Shown: in pieces, positions 14,320 through 21,891 of the stretch | Numbering within the stretch: position 1 is the stretch's first letter | Layout: each line of letters begins with the position of its first letter | Source of the DNA: a virus | IMG/VR virus record: IMGVR_UViG_3300025732_000298 | Coordinates: 1 to 21,891 of that record | Reading direction: 5' to 3' (one strand) | DNA: 21,891 nt | Position numbers and translations under genes: made by a program | The notes under the pieces: generated by a model | The model's database searches: none | Told to the model about the DNA's origin: nothing | The model's input: the letters and a program-made list of their open reading frames with translations, nothing else

Positions 14320-15790
14320 GGACTTTGGTTTTGTCGGACTATCCTATACGTCGCCCTCGATCTACCAGGACGATCAGGAGGCCATCAATTTCTTTGCTGA
14401 AATCGACCCTACCAAAGCGCAGGGCGAGAGGGGCGTTGTCGCCCTATATCCGACTCCTGGCCTTGAGACTCAAGTAACGCTGGACGTTGATACCCCCATT
14501 CGTGGGATGTTTACCATGTCCGGTGGCGACTATTTTGTCGCTGTGTCTGGATCATCTCTGTACAAAGTCAACACCAGCATGGTTGCCACAAAAGTGGGCA
14601 CTTTGACGACTTCTACGGGGCCGGTGTCTATCTCTGACAACCAGACTTCTACGGGTCTAATCGCCTTCCTAGCTGATGGCGTGAACCGCTATACCTACAA
14701 CTTTGGAACCAATACCTTCACGACTCTGCCCTCAACGGATGGTCCTTGGCAGGGCGCAAACGTGGTGGATTCGGTTGACGGATATAACATCTACAACCAG
14801 CCTGGAACCTACAACTGGGCGGTTACTGACCTTAACTCTGGTCTAAGTACTAATGCGTACTACGGCTCTGCCAACGGCTATCCTGATGACATTGTGAGCC
14901 TGATTGTTGACCGCCGGCAGGTTTATCTGCTCAAGGAAGTCACCACGGAAGTCTGGACAGATGTGGGTAATCTTATTACTGGATTGACAGGGTTCCCCTT
15001 CCAGCGTGTGCCGGGAACATTGATGCAGTCCGGTTGTGGTGCTCCGTTCTCAGTGGCTCGATTTGGTGAATCTTTTGCTTTGGTTGCCAAAGATACCCGA
15101 GGCGATGCAACCATCGAAATGATGGATGGGTACTCTTTCAAGCGCATTTCTACCCATGCCGTGGAGCAATCCCTGTTGGGTCAGGTCACCAGCGATGCGA
15201 TTGCCTACACCTATCAGATTGAAGGCCACGAAATGTATGTGGTCACTTTTCCGTCAATCGGAAATGGCCTCACATGGGTTTATGACCTCACCACGCAATC
15301 CTGGCATAAGTGGTTGTATTGGAACTCCCAAACTGCCCAATATGAGCGTCATCGGTCTAATTGTGGGTGCTTCTTCCAACAGATGTATCTGGTCGGTGAC
15401 TACGAAAACGGCAAGATTTACAGCCTGGAGAATGAGCAGTACACGGACAACGGTGAAACGATCCGCAGATTGCGCCGAGCCAAGCACCTGACGACAGACT
15501 TACAGAGACAGTTTTTCGAGTCTTTCCAGATTCAATTCCAGCCTGGTGTTGGATTGAACTTGGGTCAGGGTCAGAATCCCCAGGCCATGCTGCGCTGGTC
15601 AAATGACGGTGGTTCTACTTGGTCGAATGAGCATTGGGTTTCCATTGGTAAGCAGGGAAACTACGCAAACCGGGCGCTCTGGAGGCGTTTGGGCTGGTCT
15701 AGGGACAGAATCTTTGAGGTTGTGGTCACCGATCCTATAAAGGCGGTGATTGTCTCTGCTGAACTTAAAGCCTCGTCAGGGGACAACTGA
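14318..15790 (+). CDS. Tail accessory factor / DNA stabilisation protein, P22 gp10-like
   Basis: 490 residues, near the 472 of P22 gp10. It forms a hexameric beta-propeller hub under the gp4-like ring and carries tailspikes and needle. The start GFVGLSYTSPSIYQDDQEAI then NFFAEIDPTKAQGERG is the family opening; repeated propeller-type segments follow (LIAFLADGVNRYTYN, VDRRQVYLLKEVTTEVW, LTWVYDLTTQSWHKW). The C-terminal MLRWSNDGGSTWSNEHWVSI and RRLGWSRDRIFEVVVTDP is also characteristic. It begins after GAGGA at 14304-14308 and overlaps the next gene by one base (TGATG at 15788-15792). Position right after the gp4-like gene is as in P22. Confidence 0.9.
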   Translation: MDFGFVGLSYTSPSIYQDDQEAINFFAEIDPTKAQGERGVVALYPTPGLETQVTLDVDTPIRGMFTMSGGDYFVAVSGSSLYKVNTSMVATKVGTLTTSTGPVSISDNQTSTGLIAFLADGVNRYTYNFGTNTFTTLPSTDGPWQGANVVDSVDGYNIYNQPGTYNWAVTDLNSGLSTNAYYGSANGYPDDIVSLIVDRRQVYLLKEVTTEVWTDVGNLITGLTGFPFQRVPGTLMQSGCGAPFSVARFGESFALVAKDTRGDATIEMMDGYSFKRISTHAVEQSLLGQVTSDAIAYTYQIEGHEMYVVTFPSIGNGLTWVYDLTTQSWHKWLYWNSQTAQYERHRSNCGCFFQQMYLVGDYENGKIYSLENEQYTDNGETIRRLRRAKHLTTDLQRQFFESFQIQFQPGVGLNLGQGQNPQAMLRWSNDGGSTWSNEHWVSIGKQGNYANRALWRRLGWSRDRIFEVVVTDPIKAVIVSAELKASSGDN

Positions 15791-16038
15791 TGGCGACTGC
15801 CCCGAATACTTCTGGCATTCGGATTCCGATCAACCAGTTCGTTAATCCTGACACTGGCAGACCGACTCAAGAATGGTTGTTATGGTTGCTGAATCCTCAG
15901 ACAATCAGTTACACGACCCAGTATGTCATCATCAATGGCGGGGTAATCAACAACACCACCATTGGCCTAACAACCCCGGCTGCTGGTAAGTTCACGGATT
16001 TGACCGCCTTGAACGGGATTGGTGGAGGAACATTTTGA
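15790..16038 (+). CDS. 82-residue fibre-motif protein in the tail-needle slot
   Basis: 82 residues. It has a short N-terminal part with FVNPDTGRPTQEWLLWLLNP (17-36), a pattern seen at the start of small phage tail proteins, then a beta stretch GGVINNTTIGLTTPAAGKFT, a trimeric-fibre motif also present near the start of the large fibre (NSSIIGGSVPAAAYFT). It ends LTALNGIGGGTF, similar to the fibre end LTATGGVAGGNF. Overlaps the gp10-like stop by one base; AGGGGA at 15778-15783 is the ribosome binding site. In P22 this place is held by the 233-residue tail needle gp26, but no long coiled coil exists here, so it is at most a reduced functional stand-in. Function unknown. Confidence 0.75.
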   Translation: MATAPNTSGIRIPINQFVNPDTGRPTQEWLLWLLNPQTISYTTQYVIINGGVINNTTIGLTTPAAGKFTDLTALNGIGGGTF

Positions 16039-16397
16039 ACCTGGCAGAACTATTCCAGCAAAAAGAAGGTCAATTTGACGTTGACCTAGGGACAACTCAT
16101 CACTTTTCCGATGGTTTGTATGCCAAGGAAATGATGATTCCTAAAGGATTTATTGCTGGAAGCCATGCCCACAATTACAGCCATTTCAGCATCCTAGCGA
16201 AAGGGCGTGTAATTTTGAGGACAGATGAATACAATAAAGAATATGCGGCTCCTGCCTGCATAGAGATCAAAGCTGGTGTCCATCACATGATTGAAGCACT
16301 GGAAGATTCTGCATGGTTTTGTATTCATGCCACAACGGAAACCGATCCCGAAAAAGTGGATGAAGTATTGATCGAAAGGAAAATATCATGCCGTTAG
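16035..16397 (+). CDS. Small cupin-domain protein (TTG start)
   Basis: 120 residues, single cupin barrel. GSHAHNYSHFSILAKG (42-57) gives motif 1 with H44, H46 and H50; PACIEIKAGVHHMIEAL (73-89) gives motif 2 with H83/H84, a plausible four-histidine metal site. It opens with TTG at 16035-16037, overlapping the previous TGA (16036-16038), preceded by a near-perfect GGAGGA (16024-16029) at a spacing of five bases. The next in-frame ATG would delete 32 residues, including the first strands. The end overlaps the next gene by 10 bases. Cupins bind metal and range from enzymes (dioxygenases, isomerases, sugar epimerase relatives) to ligand binders. The role in the virion or the infected cell is unknown; a link with sugar chemistry is speculative. 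Confidence 0.78.
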   Translation: MNLAELFQQKEGQFDVDLGTTHHFSDGLYAKEMMIPKGFIAGSHAHNYSHFSILAKGRVILRTDEYNKEYAAPACIEIKAGVHHMIEALEDSAWFCIHATTETDPEKVDEVLIERKISCR

Positions 16398-17092
16398 GAT
16401 GGGCACTTGCCGGGTCTGCTGTACTCGGTTATTTGGGAAGCCAAAAACAGGCGGGTGCTGCTGAAAGCGCGGCACAAACTCAATTGCAGGGCACTCAAGA
16501 AGCCGCCCGTATGCAACGGGAGATGTTTGACATTCTGAATGCTCAACAGGCTCCCTATCGTGAAGCTGGTAAAGTTGGCTTGACCAAGATTCAGGAGATG
16601 TTGCCCTTCTTTACGAAGATGCCAACAGAGGCTGACATTACTGGAATGCCAGGTTATCAGTTTGGTTTGAAACAAGGTCTTGGATCGGTTTCCCAAGGCA
16701 TGAACGTGTTAAGCCCTGGATCAAACGTTGATGTGGCCCGTCAAAAGTTTGCCACTGATTACGCACTGACTCAAGGTCTGCCTGCATATCTTAAGCAACG
16801 TACCGATATTTTTAACACTTTGGCAAGTATTGCTGGCATCGGTCAAAAAGCCACTGACGTAAGCACTAATCTTGGTGCGGCAACCGGAACTAACTTGGCT
16901 CAGTTGGCTGTTGGTGGGGCTGGTGCTCTTGCTGGTGGTCAGGTGGGATCAGCCAATGCATTAGCTGGTGGATACCAAGGACTTGGTAATACGGCGGCTT
17001 TGTATGGATTGATGAATAGATCATCAGGAGGTGCTTTGCCCACTGGTTATGGAACACCTGTAACTGGTGGACTTGATTGGAATTTAGCATAA
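16388..17092 (+). CDS. DNA ejection protein, gp7-like (internal virion protein)
   Basis: 234 residues. A hydrophobic Gly/Ala start (GWALAGSAVLGYLGS) is followed by a helical region with QREMFDILNAQQAPYREAGK, then GMPGYQFGLKQGLGSVSQGM, FNTLASIAGIGQKATD and a Gly/Ala-rich C-terminus with QVGSANALAGGYQGLGNTAA. These elements in this order are shared by a widespread family of phage internal or DNA-transfer proteins placed after the neck genes. Such proteins leave the head with the DNA and help form a channel across the envelope. AAAGGA (16375-16380) precedes the ATG. The Gly-rich C-terminus may insert in membrane. TAAAGG fuses its stop with the next gene's ribosome binding site (17090-17095). Confidence 0.78.
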   Translation: MPLGWALAGSAVLGYLGSQKQAGAAESAAQTQLQGTQEAARMQREMFDILNAQQAPYREAGKVGLTKIQEMLPFFTKMPTEADITGMPGYQFGLKQGLGSVSQGMNVLSPGSNVDVARQKFATDYALTQGLPAYLKQRTDIFNTLASIAGIGQKATDVSTNLGAATGTNLAQLAVGGAGALAGGQVGSANALAGGYQGLGNTAALYGLMNRSSGGALPTGYGTPVTGGLDWNLA

Positions 17093-17101
17093 AGGCTAAT
17101 C

Positions 17102-18562
17102 ATGGCTGATTTCAACATTCAACCCATTGCTACCCAGATCAAACCTGTCCAAGGCATGAGCCTTGGTGACATGGTGAATTTGGCGCGTGGTGCTCAACAG
17201 TACCAACAAGCGGAACAAGTCAACCCGCTTGAATTGCAGATTCGCCAGCAACAGGCGCGAACTGGTGAAATTGCTCTTGGCGTTGAGGAGCAGAAAAACA
17301 AGGAACGATTGAACTTCCAAACTTTCATGTCAGACCCTAACAACTACATGACTGACAACAAGTTTGACGAACAAAAGTTCAACACGGCAATTCCTAAGAT
17401 CATGCCCTTGACAGGGACTGTCGCCATCAAAGATTTGACCGGACTTGCCCAAGCCCAAAGTGAAGCACTAAGAGCAAAGCACAATCTGACGCAAGACAAA
17501 CGTGAATTGGTTTCTCGCACTCTTGGAATAGCTGGTCGAGCAAAAGTTGACAATCCAGCATTAGTCAATGAAATGTTGGACATACTTGTACAACAAAATC
17601 CTAACGATCAAGACCTTAAAGATTTGGTTGAAAAAGGATACAAACCTGTGTTTGGCAAAATGCAGGCTGGTCCTAATGTTCCTGATTCATTGATCAAAGC
17701 ATCTCAGCAGATGCTGACTCCGAGTCAGTTACAGACTACATTCCAACCATCCACAAGCGTTACGCCAGAAGGCAAAGTTGTTACAACTCAACAAATGCCT
17801 GGTACGGCTCAACCTGTCACAAACATTAGTGTTGCCGGTGGTTTGCAAGCGCCTCAACCTGCTGCCGAGCCAAAGAATCTGCCTTATCCGGTTCGTAGCG
17901 CAACTCAACCATACATTCCAGAACCTAGCGAACCTGCTGATCTTCAAGCTGGTTTGACGTACAGAAACAGATTGGTTGGTGCTCAACAGTCTATGGCGAC
18001 AAATCGTCGCAATACTGAGGAGGTCATTAAACAGGCCAACAAAATTGGCGATCAATTGATCTTTGAAAAAGGCGGCAAACCTGGTCAGATTGAACAAAAG
18101 ATTCGCACTGCAATTGGAAGTGCTGAATACGATATGCTTGCCAAAGACTTGGCAAACTTGGCATTGTCAAACGTTCAAGCTATGGGCGGTGTGAGCAATA
18201 CGGTTGCTGGACTTGATATGCAACAGGTTGCAAATGGCACAGTCAAAGTGCCTCCAGATGTGCTTGTCAATATTGCGCGTCGAGTGCAAGCCGACCAAAC
18301 AAATTTGGATATGCAAGCCAATGGCGCTCAGAAGTTTGCCGAGAAATTTGGCGACAACAACATGAAGCGTTTTCAGCAGGATTGGAACAACAACGCTGAC
18401 ACCAAGATTTTTGAGGTGATGAACATCTATCGTGATGTGTCTGATCCGAACAAACGTAAGTTTGAAATCGACAAGTTGCTTGGTAGCGATCCTAAGAAAC
18501 GCAAAGAGTTTTTTGAGAAGTATCAGAATCTCAAGAAATTGTCTGAAACTGGAGGGTTGTGA
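17102..18562 (+). CDS. Putative ejection protein, gp20-like position
   Basis: 486 residues, soluble, mostly helical and rich in Gln, Asn and Lys. The N-terminus carries a Gln-rich helix (LARGAQQYQQAEQVNPLELQ). A Pro/Thr/Gln-rich linker spans about residues 215-285. The C-terminal part is helical and charged (LALSNVQAMGGVSNTVAGLD, then VARRVQ-type and KKRKEFFEKYQNLKKL). No enzyme motif is visible. It lies between a gp7-like and a transglycosylase-bearing protein, the slot of gp20 in P22, and overlaps the next gene by one base (TGATG at 18560-18564). Assigned by place and composition; direct sequence recognition is weak. Confidence 0.65.
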   Translation: MADFNIQPIATQIKPVQGMSLGDMVNLARGAQQYQQAEQVNPLELQIRQQQARTGEIALGVEEQKNKERLNFQTFMSDPNNYMTDNKFDEQKFNTAIPKIMPLTGTVAIKDLTGLAQAQSEALRAKHNLTQDKRELVSRTLGIAGRAKVDNPALVNEMLDILVQQNPNDQDLKDLVEKGYKPVFGKMQAGPNVPDSLIKASQQMLTPSQLQTTFQPSTSVTPEGKVVTTQQMPGTAQPVTNISVAGGLQAPQPAAEPKNLPYPVRSATQPYIPEPSEPADLQAGLTYRNRLVGAQQSMATNRRNTEEVIKQANKIGDQLIFEKGGKPGQIEQKIRTAIGSAEYDMLAKDLANLALSNVQAMGGVSNTVAGLDMQQVANGTVKVPPDVLVNIARRVQADQTNLDMQANGAQKFAEKFGDNNMKRFQQDWNNNADTKIFEVMNIYRDVSDPNKRKFEIDKLLGSDPKKRKEFFEKYQNLKKLSETGGL

Positions 18563-21234
18563 TGGATGAACTTGGCGCTCTCATTTTGGGAGAAAAACCC
18601 AAAGCATCCCAAACAAGTGTAGTCACCGATCAAATCTTAGATAACCTGAAAAAGGTTGAAAGCGGCGGTGATCGTTTTGCTTTGAACAAGCAAAGCAAGG
18701 CAATGGGCGCATATCAATTCATGCCTGAACAAGTGCAAACCATGCACAAGCAAGGCATCGAATTTAATCCGTTCAATGAAAAAGAATCTAGAAATGCTGC
18801 CAAAACCTATCTTGAAAAGTTAGTTCAAGAAAAAGGAAGCCTAGAAAAAGCACTGGCTGCTTATGGTGGATTTGTCACCAAAGACCCGACTGATTACGTT
18901 CAAAAAGTCATTCAGGGCACTAAGACACAGCCTCAACAAGCGCAAAAAGTTCAACAAGCGCCAGCAGATGAGTTGGGTGCATTGATTCTTGGCACTGCCA
19001 AACCCACTGAACAACAGGCTTTGCCACCTACTGGCGCTGGTGCTGGTCGTGGTTCTTATGAAGGCTACAACCCGGCAGAAGCCCAAGCAAGCATGGCGCA
19101 GAAAAAACCTCCTGGGAAAATCCAGCAATTGGTTGGCGATGTGCTGATGAAAGGTTTTGAAGCAAAACAACAACTCCCAGAGCGTGTTGCTGGCGCGGTA
19201 GATGTTCTTTATGGGGCTGTTCCCGCTGCCTATGGCGCAGCCATGCAAGCATTGTCAAGAACCGCTGTATCTCCAGAAAGAGCCGCTGAAATCGGTAAAG
19301 CAGCAGAGCAATCCATTGCACAACCAGTTGGCAAAGCATTTGGACTTACTGGTAAAGAAACGTATCAGAAGCCATTAGGCGGCGTTACTGAGCCTGTTGT
19401 TGAGCAGGTAAAACAGTTGGCTGAAAAATTAGGATTGACTCCCAAGCAGATTTCCGAAAAGACCGGAATTCCAGAGCAAGACGTTAGCAATATGCTGGTG
19501 ACTGCTGGTTTTGCTGTGCCGCAAGCCGTAAAAGAAATTGCGCCAGTTGCCAAACAAGCTGGAGCCGCTGTTACCAAGCCAATCCGTGAAGCCGTTTCGG
19601 AATTGGAAATTCAACGACCCGGTGCTACTGCGGCACAAGCAGAAGCCAAATTTGCTGAAATGCAAGGTAAACCAGCGCCTGGAAGCGCAGGGGCGGCGGC
19701 TGCACAAAACAATCCGTATTTTGGCAAGTTTACGGGCGAGGAAGTTGGCGGTAGCGAAACATTCCCCCGGATTAAGCTGACCAAAACACCGACAAATGTT
19801 CCGATGAATGAGCAGGCTTTGCGCTCACAGTTGTTCCAAGAGGTTTTGCCTGGACTCAAGCCAAGACCTGGCGTTGTTACTGGCAATGAGAATCTCTTGC
19901 GTAACGAACACGGTTTGGCAAAGCATCCTGAAGAATCAGCCCTTGGCATGAAGATGAAAGAGCAGATTGCCAATGAGCAGATCGGCTTGTCTAAGTTTGC
20001 TGAAGAACGGGTGGATGCAACTGGTGCGTCGCGTAGTCTGATCAATGACGAACAACGTGGTGGACGCATCAATGATGTGTTTTATGGTGTTGATCCCAAT
20101 GATGCTTCAAGCGCAAGCATTACGGGTTATTTCAACCAGGCCAAAAAAGCCATTTACGATGATGCTTTTGCCAAGGTTGGAAACAACAAAATCAACACTT
20201 CCCATGCTGATGCGCTATTTGTTGATCCGCAGACAAAAGCAACCTTTAAGGCAGCAGGAACTCTTAATGTTCTTGAAGGCGCAAAGGAACTAATTGACTT
20301 AGCAAAGACCACCGGCTTTAAGTTGCCAGATGGAACGATTGCTCCTCCCGGCTCTGTGGCTGCTTTTGACCACGTTCGTAAAACCATGAACGGTCTTTGG
20401 TCTAAAGAAAAAGCTAGTTCTATCCGAGAAATCAACCAAGCAATCGACAGAGACATTGCCGCTGTTGCCGATCCTGCTTTGTACAAACTTGGTGACAAGA
20501 TTCACAAGGCTGAAAAAGATTTGTTGGGGTCTAAGGGCATCAATAAATTGTTTGGTGAAATGGATCAAAACGGCGTTATTACATCGGCAACCCCGCTTGA
20601 GAAGATCACATCAAAACTCAACAACTTGCCCAAAGATCAATGGCGGCACATTCGTGATACTTTGAATGAATTGGCTGAAGGACGCATTCGTAATGCCCCA
20701 GAAGGAATGCCTGCTGTACCGGATGAATTGCGTCAGTCTGCTAGGGCGGCTGTTGCTGAGATTGACGGTGCTTTGGCTCGGGAAGTCTATAAAGCTGGCG
20801 CTAAAAATGTTGGCGAATGGAGTTCCAAAAAGGCTAACGATGTTTTGAATTCCGTTGTTGGTCAAAAGATTGTTGAAACATTCCCACCAAGCGAAGTTCA
20901 AAAGTTTCATGCCTTGAACTATGTTGGGCATTACACGCCTCCGCTAAGTTATGAAGGCGCGGCATTGCAACAGCGCAGGATTGGTTTGCTGGAGAAAAAT
21001 CTTCCAGGCCTCGGTGCTTCTACTGGAGCCGCAGTTGGTGGTTTTGTTGAAGGTGGACCTGTTGGAATGGCTGGTGGCGCATACATCGGCAAAGAGGCCG
21101 GTGAATTCCTGCAAAAAAGAGGAGCCGCTAGAGCAGAACAAAAAGCGGTGAAAAAGATGGAAAAAGAGATGGAAAAAGCCGCCAAGTTGGGCAAGCAAAC
21201 TGGCGAGAACAAAGTCCGTGATCTTGGAAAATGA
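18562..21234 (+). CDS. Large ejection protein with lytic transglycosylase domain, gp16-like
   Basis: 890 residues. Near the N-terminus, LKKVESGGDRFALNKQS and MGAYQFMP (about 29-55) form a lysozyme-like transglycosylase signature, with E33 as likely catalytic acid; NAAKTYLEKL and LAAYGGF complete the domain by about residue 110. DELGALILG occurs twice, at 2-10 and 136-144, bracketing it. The long rest is helical with no known motif. Residues about 815-848 are Gly-rich with GxxxG spacing, fit for membrane insertion, and the C-terminus is highly basic/charged. It probably cuts peptidoglycan locally during DNA entry. I chose ATG 18562, with GGAGGG at 18551-18556; a GTG at 18559 is too near that site. 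Confidence 0.82.
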   Translation: MDELGALILGEKPKASQTSVVTDQILDNLKKVESGGDRFALNKQSKAMGAYQFMPEQVQTMHKQGIEFNPFNEKESRNAAKTYLEKLVQEKGSLEKALAAYGGFVTKDPTDYVQKVIQGTKTQPQQAQKVQQAPADELGALILGTAKPTEQQALPPTGAGAGRGSYEGYNPAEAQASMAQKKPPGKIQQLVGDVLMKGFEAKQQLPERVAGAVDVLYGAVPAAYGAAMQALSRTAVSPERAAEIGKAAEQSIAQPVGKAFGLTGKETYQKPLGGVTEPVVEQVKQLAEKLGLTPKQISEKTGIPEQDVSNMLVTAGFAVPQAVKEIAPVAKQAGAAVTKPIREAVSELEIQRPGATAAQAEAKFAEMQGKPAPGSAGAAAAQNNPYFGKFTGEEVGGSETFPRIKLTKTPTNVPMNEQALRSQLFQEVLPGLKPRPGVVTGNENLLRNEHGLAKHPEESALGMKMKEQIANEQIGLSKFAEERVDATGASRSLINDEQRGGRINDVFYGVDPNDASSASITGYFNQAKKAIYDDAFAKVGNNKINTSHADALFVDPQTKATFKAAGTLNVLEGAKELIDLAKTTGFKLPDGTIAPPGSVAAFDHVRKTMNGLWSKEKASSIREINQAIDRDIAAVADPALYKLGDKIHKAEKDLLGSKGINKLFGEMDQNGVITSATPLEKITSKLNNLPKDQWRHIRDTLNELAEGRIRNAPEGMPAVPDELRQSARAAVAEIDGALAREVYKAGAKNVGEWSSKKANDVLNSVVGQKIVETFPPSEVQKFHALNYVGHYTPPLSYEGAALQQRRIGLLEKNLPGLGASTGAAVGGFVEGGPVGMAGGAYIGKEAGEFLQKRGAARAEQKAVKKMEKEMEKAAKLGKQTGENKVRDLGK

Positions 21235-21235
21235 T

Positions 21236-21436
21236 ATGACCCCCGAAATCGACCCCGTTAAGTATGGTGTTCTGTGGCAAAAAGTACAGGACATGGACAA
21301 AAAGATGGACAAGATGGAAAAGCAAATGGAACAGTTGCTGGACATGGCAAGCCGTTCCAAGGGCGCTATCTGGTTGGGGCTTGGCCTTTGGTCATTCCTA
21401 ACCGGGATTGTTGGCTTTTTTTTTGGTAAACATTAG
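21236..21436 (+). CDS. Small coiled-coil membrane protein (XhlA-like lysis accessory)
   Basis: 66 residues: a soluble N-terminus, a heptad-like coiled coil (VQDMDKKMDKMEKQMEQLLD, about 18-37) and one C-terminal membrane segment (WLGLGLWSFLTGIVGFFFG). This layout resembles XhlA-type or other holin-accessory proteins that precede holins. It starts one base after the previous stop; GGAAA (21226-21230) is the ribosome binding site, and the in-frame GTG at 21218 was rejected as it precedes that site. A run of nine T (21416-21424) encodes the terminal FFF and is a spot for slippage or sequencing error. Confidence 0.7.
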   Translation: MTPEIDPVKYGVLWQKVQDMDKKMDKMEKQMEQLLDMASRSKGAIWLGLGLWSFLTGIVGFFFGKH

Positions 21437-21444
21437 GAGTAACC

Positions 21445-21612
21445 ATGAAAGCATACGTTATTGAGCGACTCAAAGAAGCATCTACCTGGCGCGGCATCAT
21501 CATGCTGTTGACCGCTGCCGGTATCCCGCTGGCTCCTGAAATGCAACATCTGGTCATCTCTGTTGGGATGGCTCTAGCTGGCGCTGTTGGCGTTGCAATG
21601 CCTGACAAATGA
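21445..21612 (+). CDS. Holin
   Basis: 55 residues: MKAYVIERLKEASTWRGII, then a hydrophobic segment (MLLTAAGIPLAP), and a second one (LVISVGMALAGAVGVAMP) ending in a charged PDK. Two short membrane segments with a charged end, size and place directly before an endolysin are typical for holins, which permeabilise the inner membrane at a set time. GGAG (21436-21439) lies 5 bases before the ATG. The stop overlaps the endolysin start (ATGA, 21609-21612). Confidence 0.78.
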   Translation: MKAYVIERLKEASTWRGIIMLLTAAGIPLAPEMQHLVISVGMALAGAVGVAMPDK

Positions 21613-21891
21613 AACAGAATTGGGATGTTTGCCTAGCCCATGTCCTCAAGTCTGAGGGCGGGTTTGTCAATCATCCGTCCGATCCTGGTGGCATGACCAA
21701 CCTTGGGGTCACCAAGAAGGTCTGGGAAGAATGGACGGGCAAACCTGCAACTGAACAGGATATGAGGAATCTGACCCATGATGACGTTGCTCCGCTATAT
21801 CAGAAGCGTTATTGGGACGCTATACATGGTGATGATCTTCCCTCTGGTGTTGATCTTTGCGTTTTTGATTGTGCCGTTAATGCAGGCGTTG
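21609..21891 (+). CDS. Endolysin, GH108-type muramidase (partial, cut by window end)
   Basis: 94 full codons are visible. LKSEGGFVNHPSDPGGMTNL (residues 13-32) followed by GVTKKVWEEW is the signature of glycoside hydrolase family 108 N-acetylmuramidases, with the Glu of SEGG as the catalytic acid. RYWDAIHGDDLPSGVDLCVFDCAVNAGV also fits. It hydrolyses peptidoglycan once the holin has opened the inner membrane. No signal peptide is seen, consistent with holin-dependent release. It overlaps the holin by four bases (ATGA) with no clear ribosome binding site of its own, so translation is probably coupled. The C-terminus, where a peptidoglycan-binding domain may lie, is outside the window. Confidence 0.9.
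   Translation, partial: MKQNWDVCLAHVLKSEGGFVNHPSDPGGMTNLGVTKKVWEEWTGKPATEQDMRNLTHDDVAPLYQKRYWDAIHGDDLPSGVDLCVFDCAVNAGV

Noticed and set aside
1-21891. tRNA genes, CRISPR arrays, insertion sequences, integrase or attachment sites
   Set aside because: No cloverleaf, regularly spaced repeats, transposase or recombinase motifs were seen on either strand, so lifestyle (lytic or temperate) cannot be decided from this window.

Overview
The window is a late (morphogenesis and lysis) region of a tailed double-stranded DNA bacteriophage. Every supported gene lies on the + strand, tightly packed, often overlapping by 1 to 10 bases. The head and neck proteins resemble those of the P22-type short-tailed phages: a 714-residue portal with a helical C-terminal barrel, a coiled-coil scaffold, a gp5-like coat protein, gp4-like and gp10-like tail accessory factors, and three large ejection proteins, the last with a transglycosylase domain. 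A Gram-negative host is likely, judging from the periplasm-crossing ejection set and the GH108-type endolysin. The species cannot be named from sequence alone.

Layout. 1-135: C-terminal end of the large terminase. 178-4813: portal, scaffold, major coat protein and a small head-fibre-like protein, closed by a strong intrinsic terminator at 4829-4863. A candidate promoter and palindromes precede the scaffold gene (2311-2374). 4873-13313: an accessory cassette holding a GT-A fold glycosyltransferase, a small beta-rich protein, an 827-residue repeat-rich fibre with a small companion protein, a 653-residue tailspike with a P22-like head-binding front and beta-helix, a 407-residue fibre and a 477-residue beta-helix spike. 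13323-16038: gp4-like and gp10-like neck proteins and an 82-residue fibre-like protein. 16035-16397: a small cupin. 16388-21234: three ejection proteins (gp7-, gp20- and gp16-like by position and composition). 21236-21891: lysis genes: a coiled-coil membrane protein, a small holin and a GH108-type endolysin cut by the window end.

How the genes work together: terminase and portal package DNA into a shell built from coat and scaffold. The gp4/gp10-like proteins seal the neck and hold the tail proteins, the spikes and fibres find and perhaps degrade surface glycans, the ejection proteins pass through the cell wall, and the last genes lyse the cell.

Most notable: (1) the host-recognition cassette sits between the coat gene and the gp4-like gene, whereas P22 has its tailspike elsewhere, and it becomes markedly AT-rich toward its end; (2) two neighbouring fibre genes share a C-terminal domain; (3) the gp4-like protein carries an extra beta-rich module of about 80 residues; (4) a glycosyltransferase and a TTG-initiated cupin lie among structural genes; (5) the scaffold gene is preceded by a palindrome over a promoter-like -10, and a 10-base word from that leader recurs in the loop of the terminator that ends the head operon.
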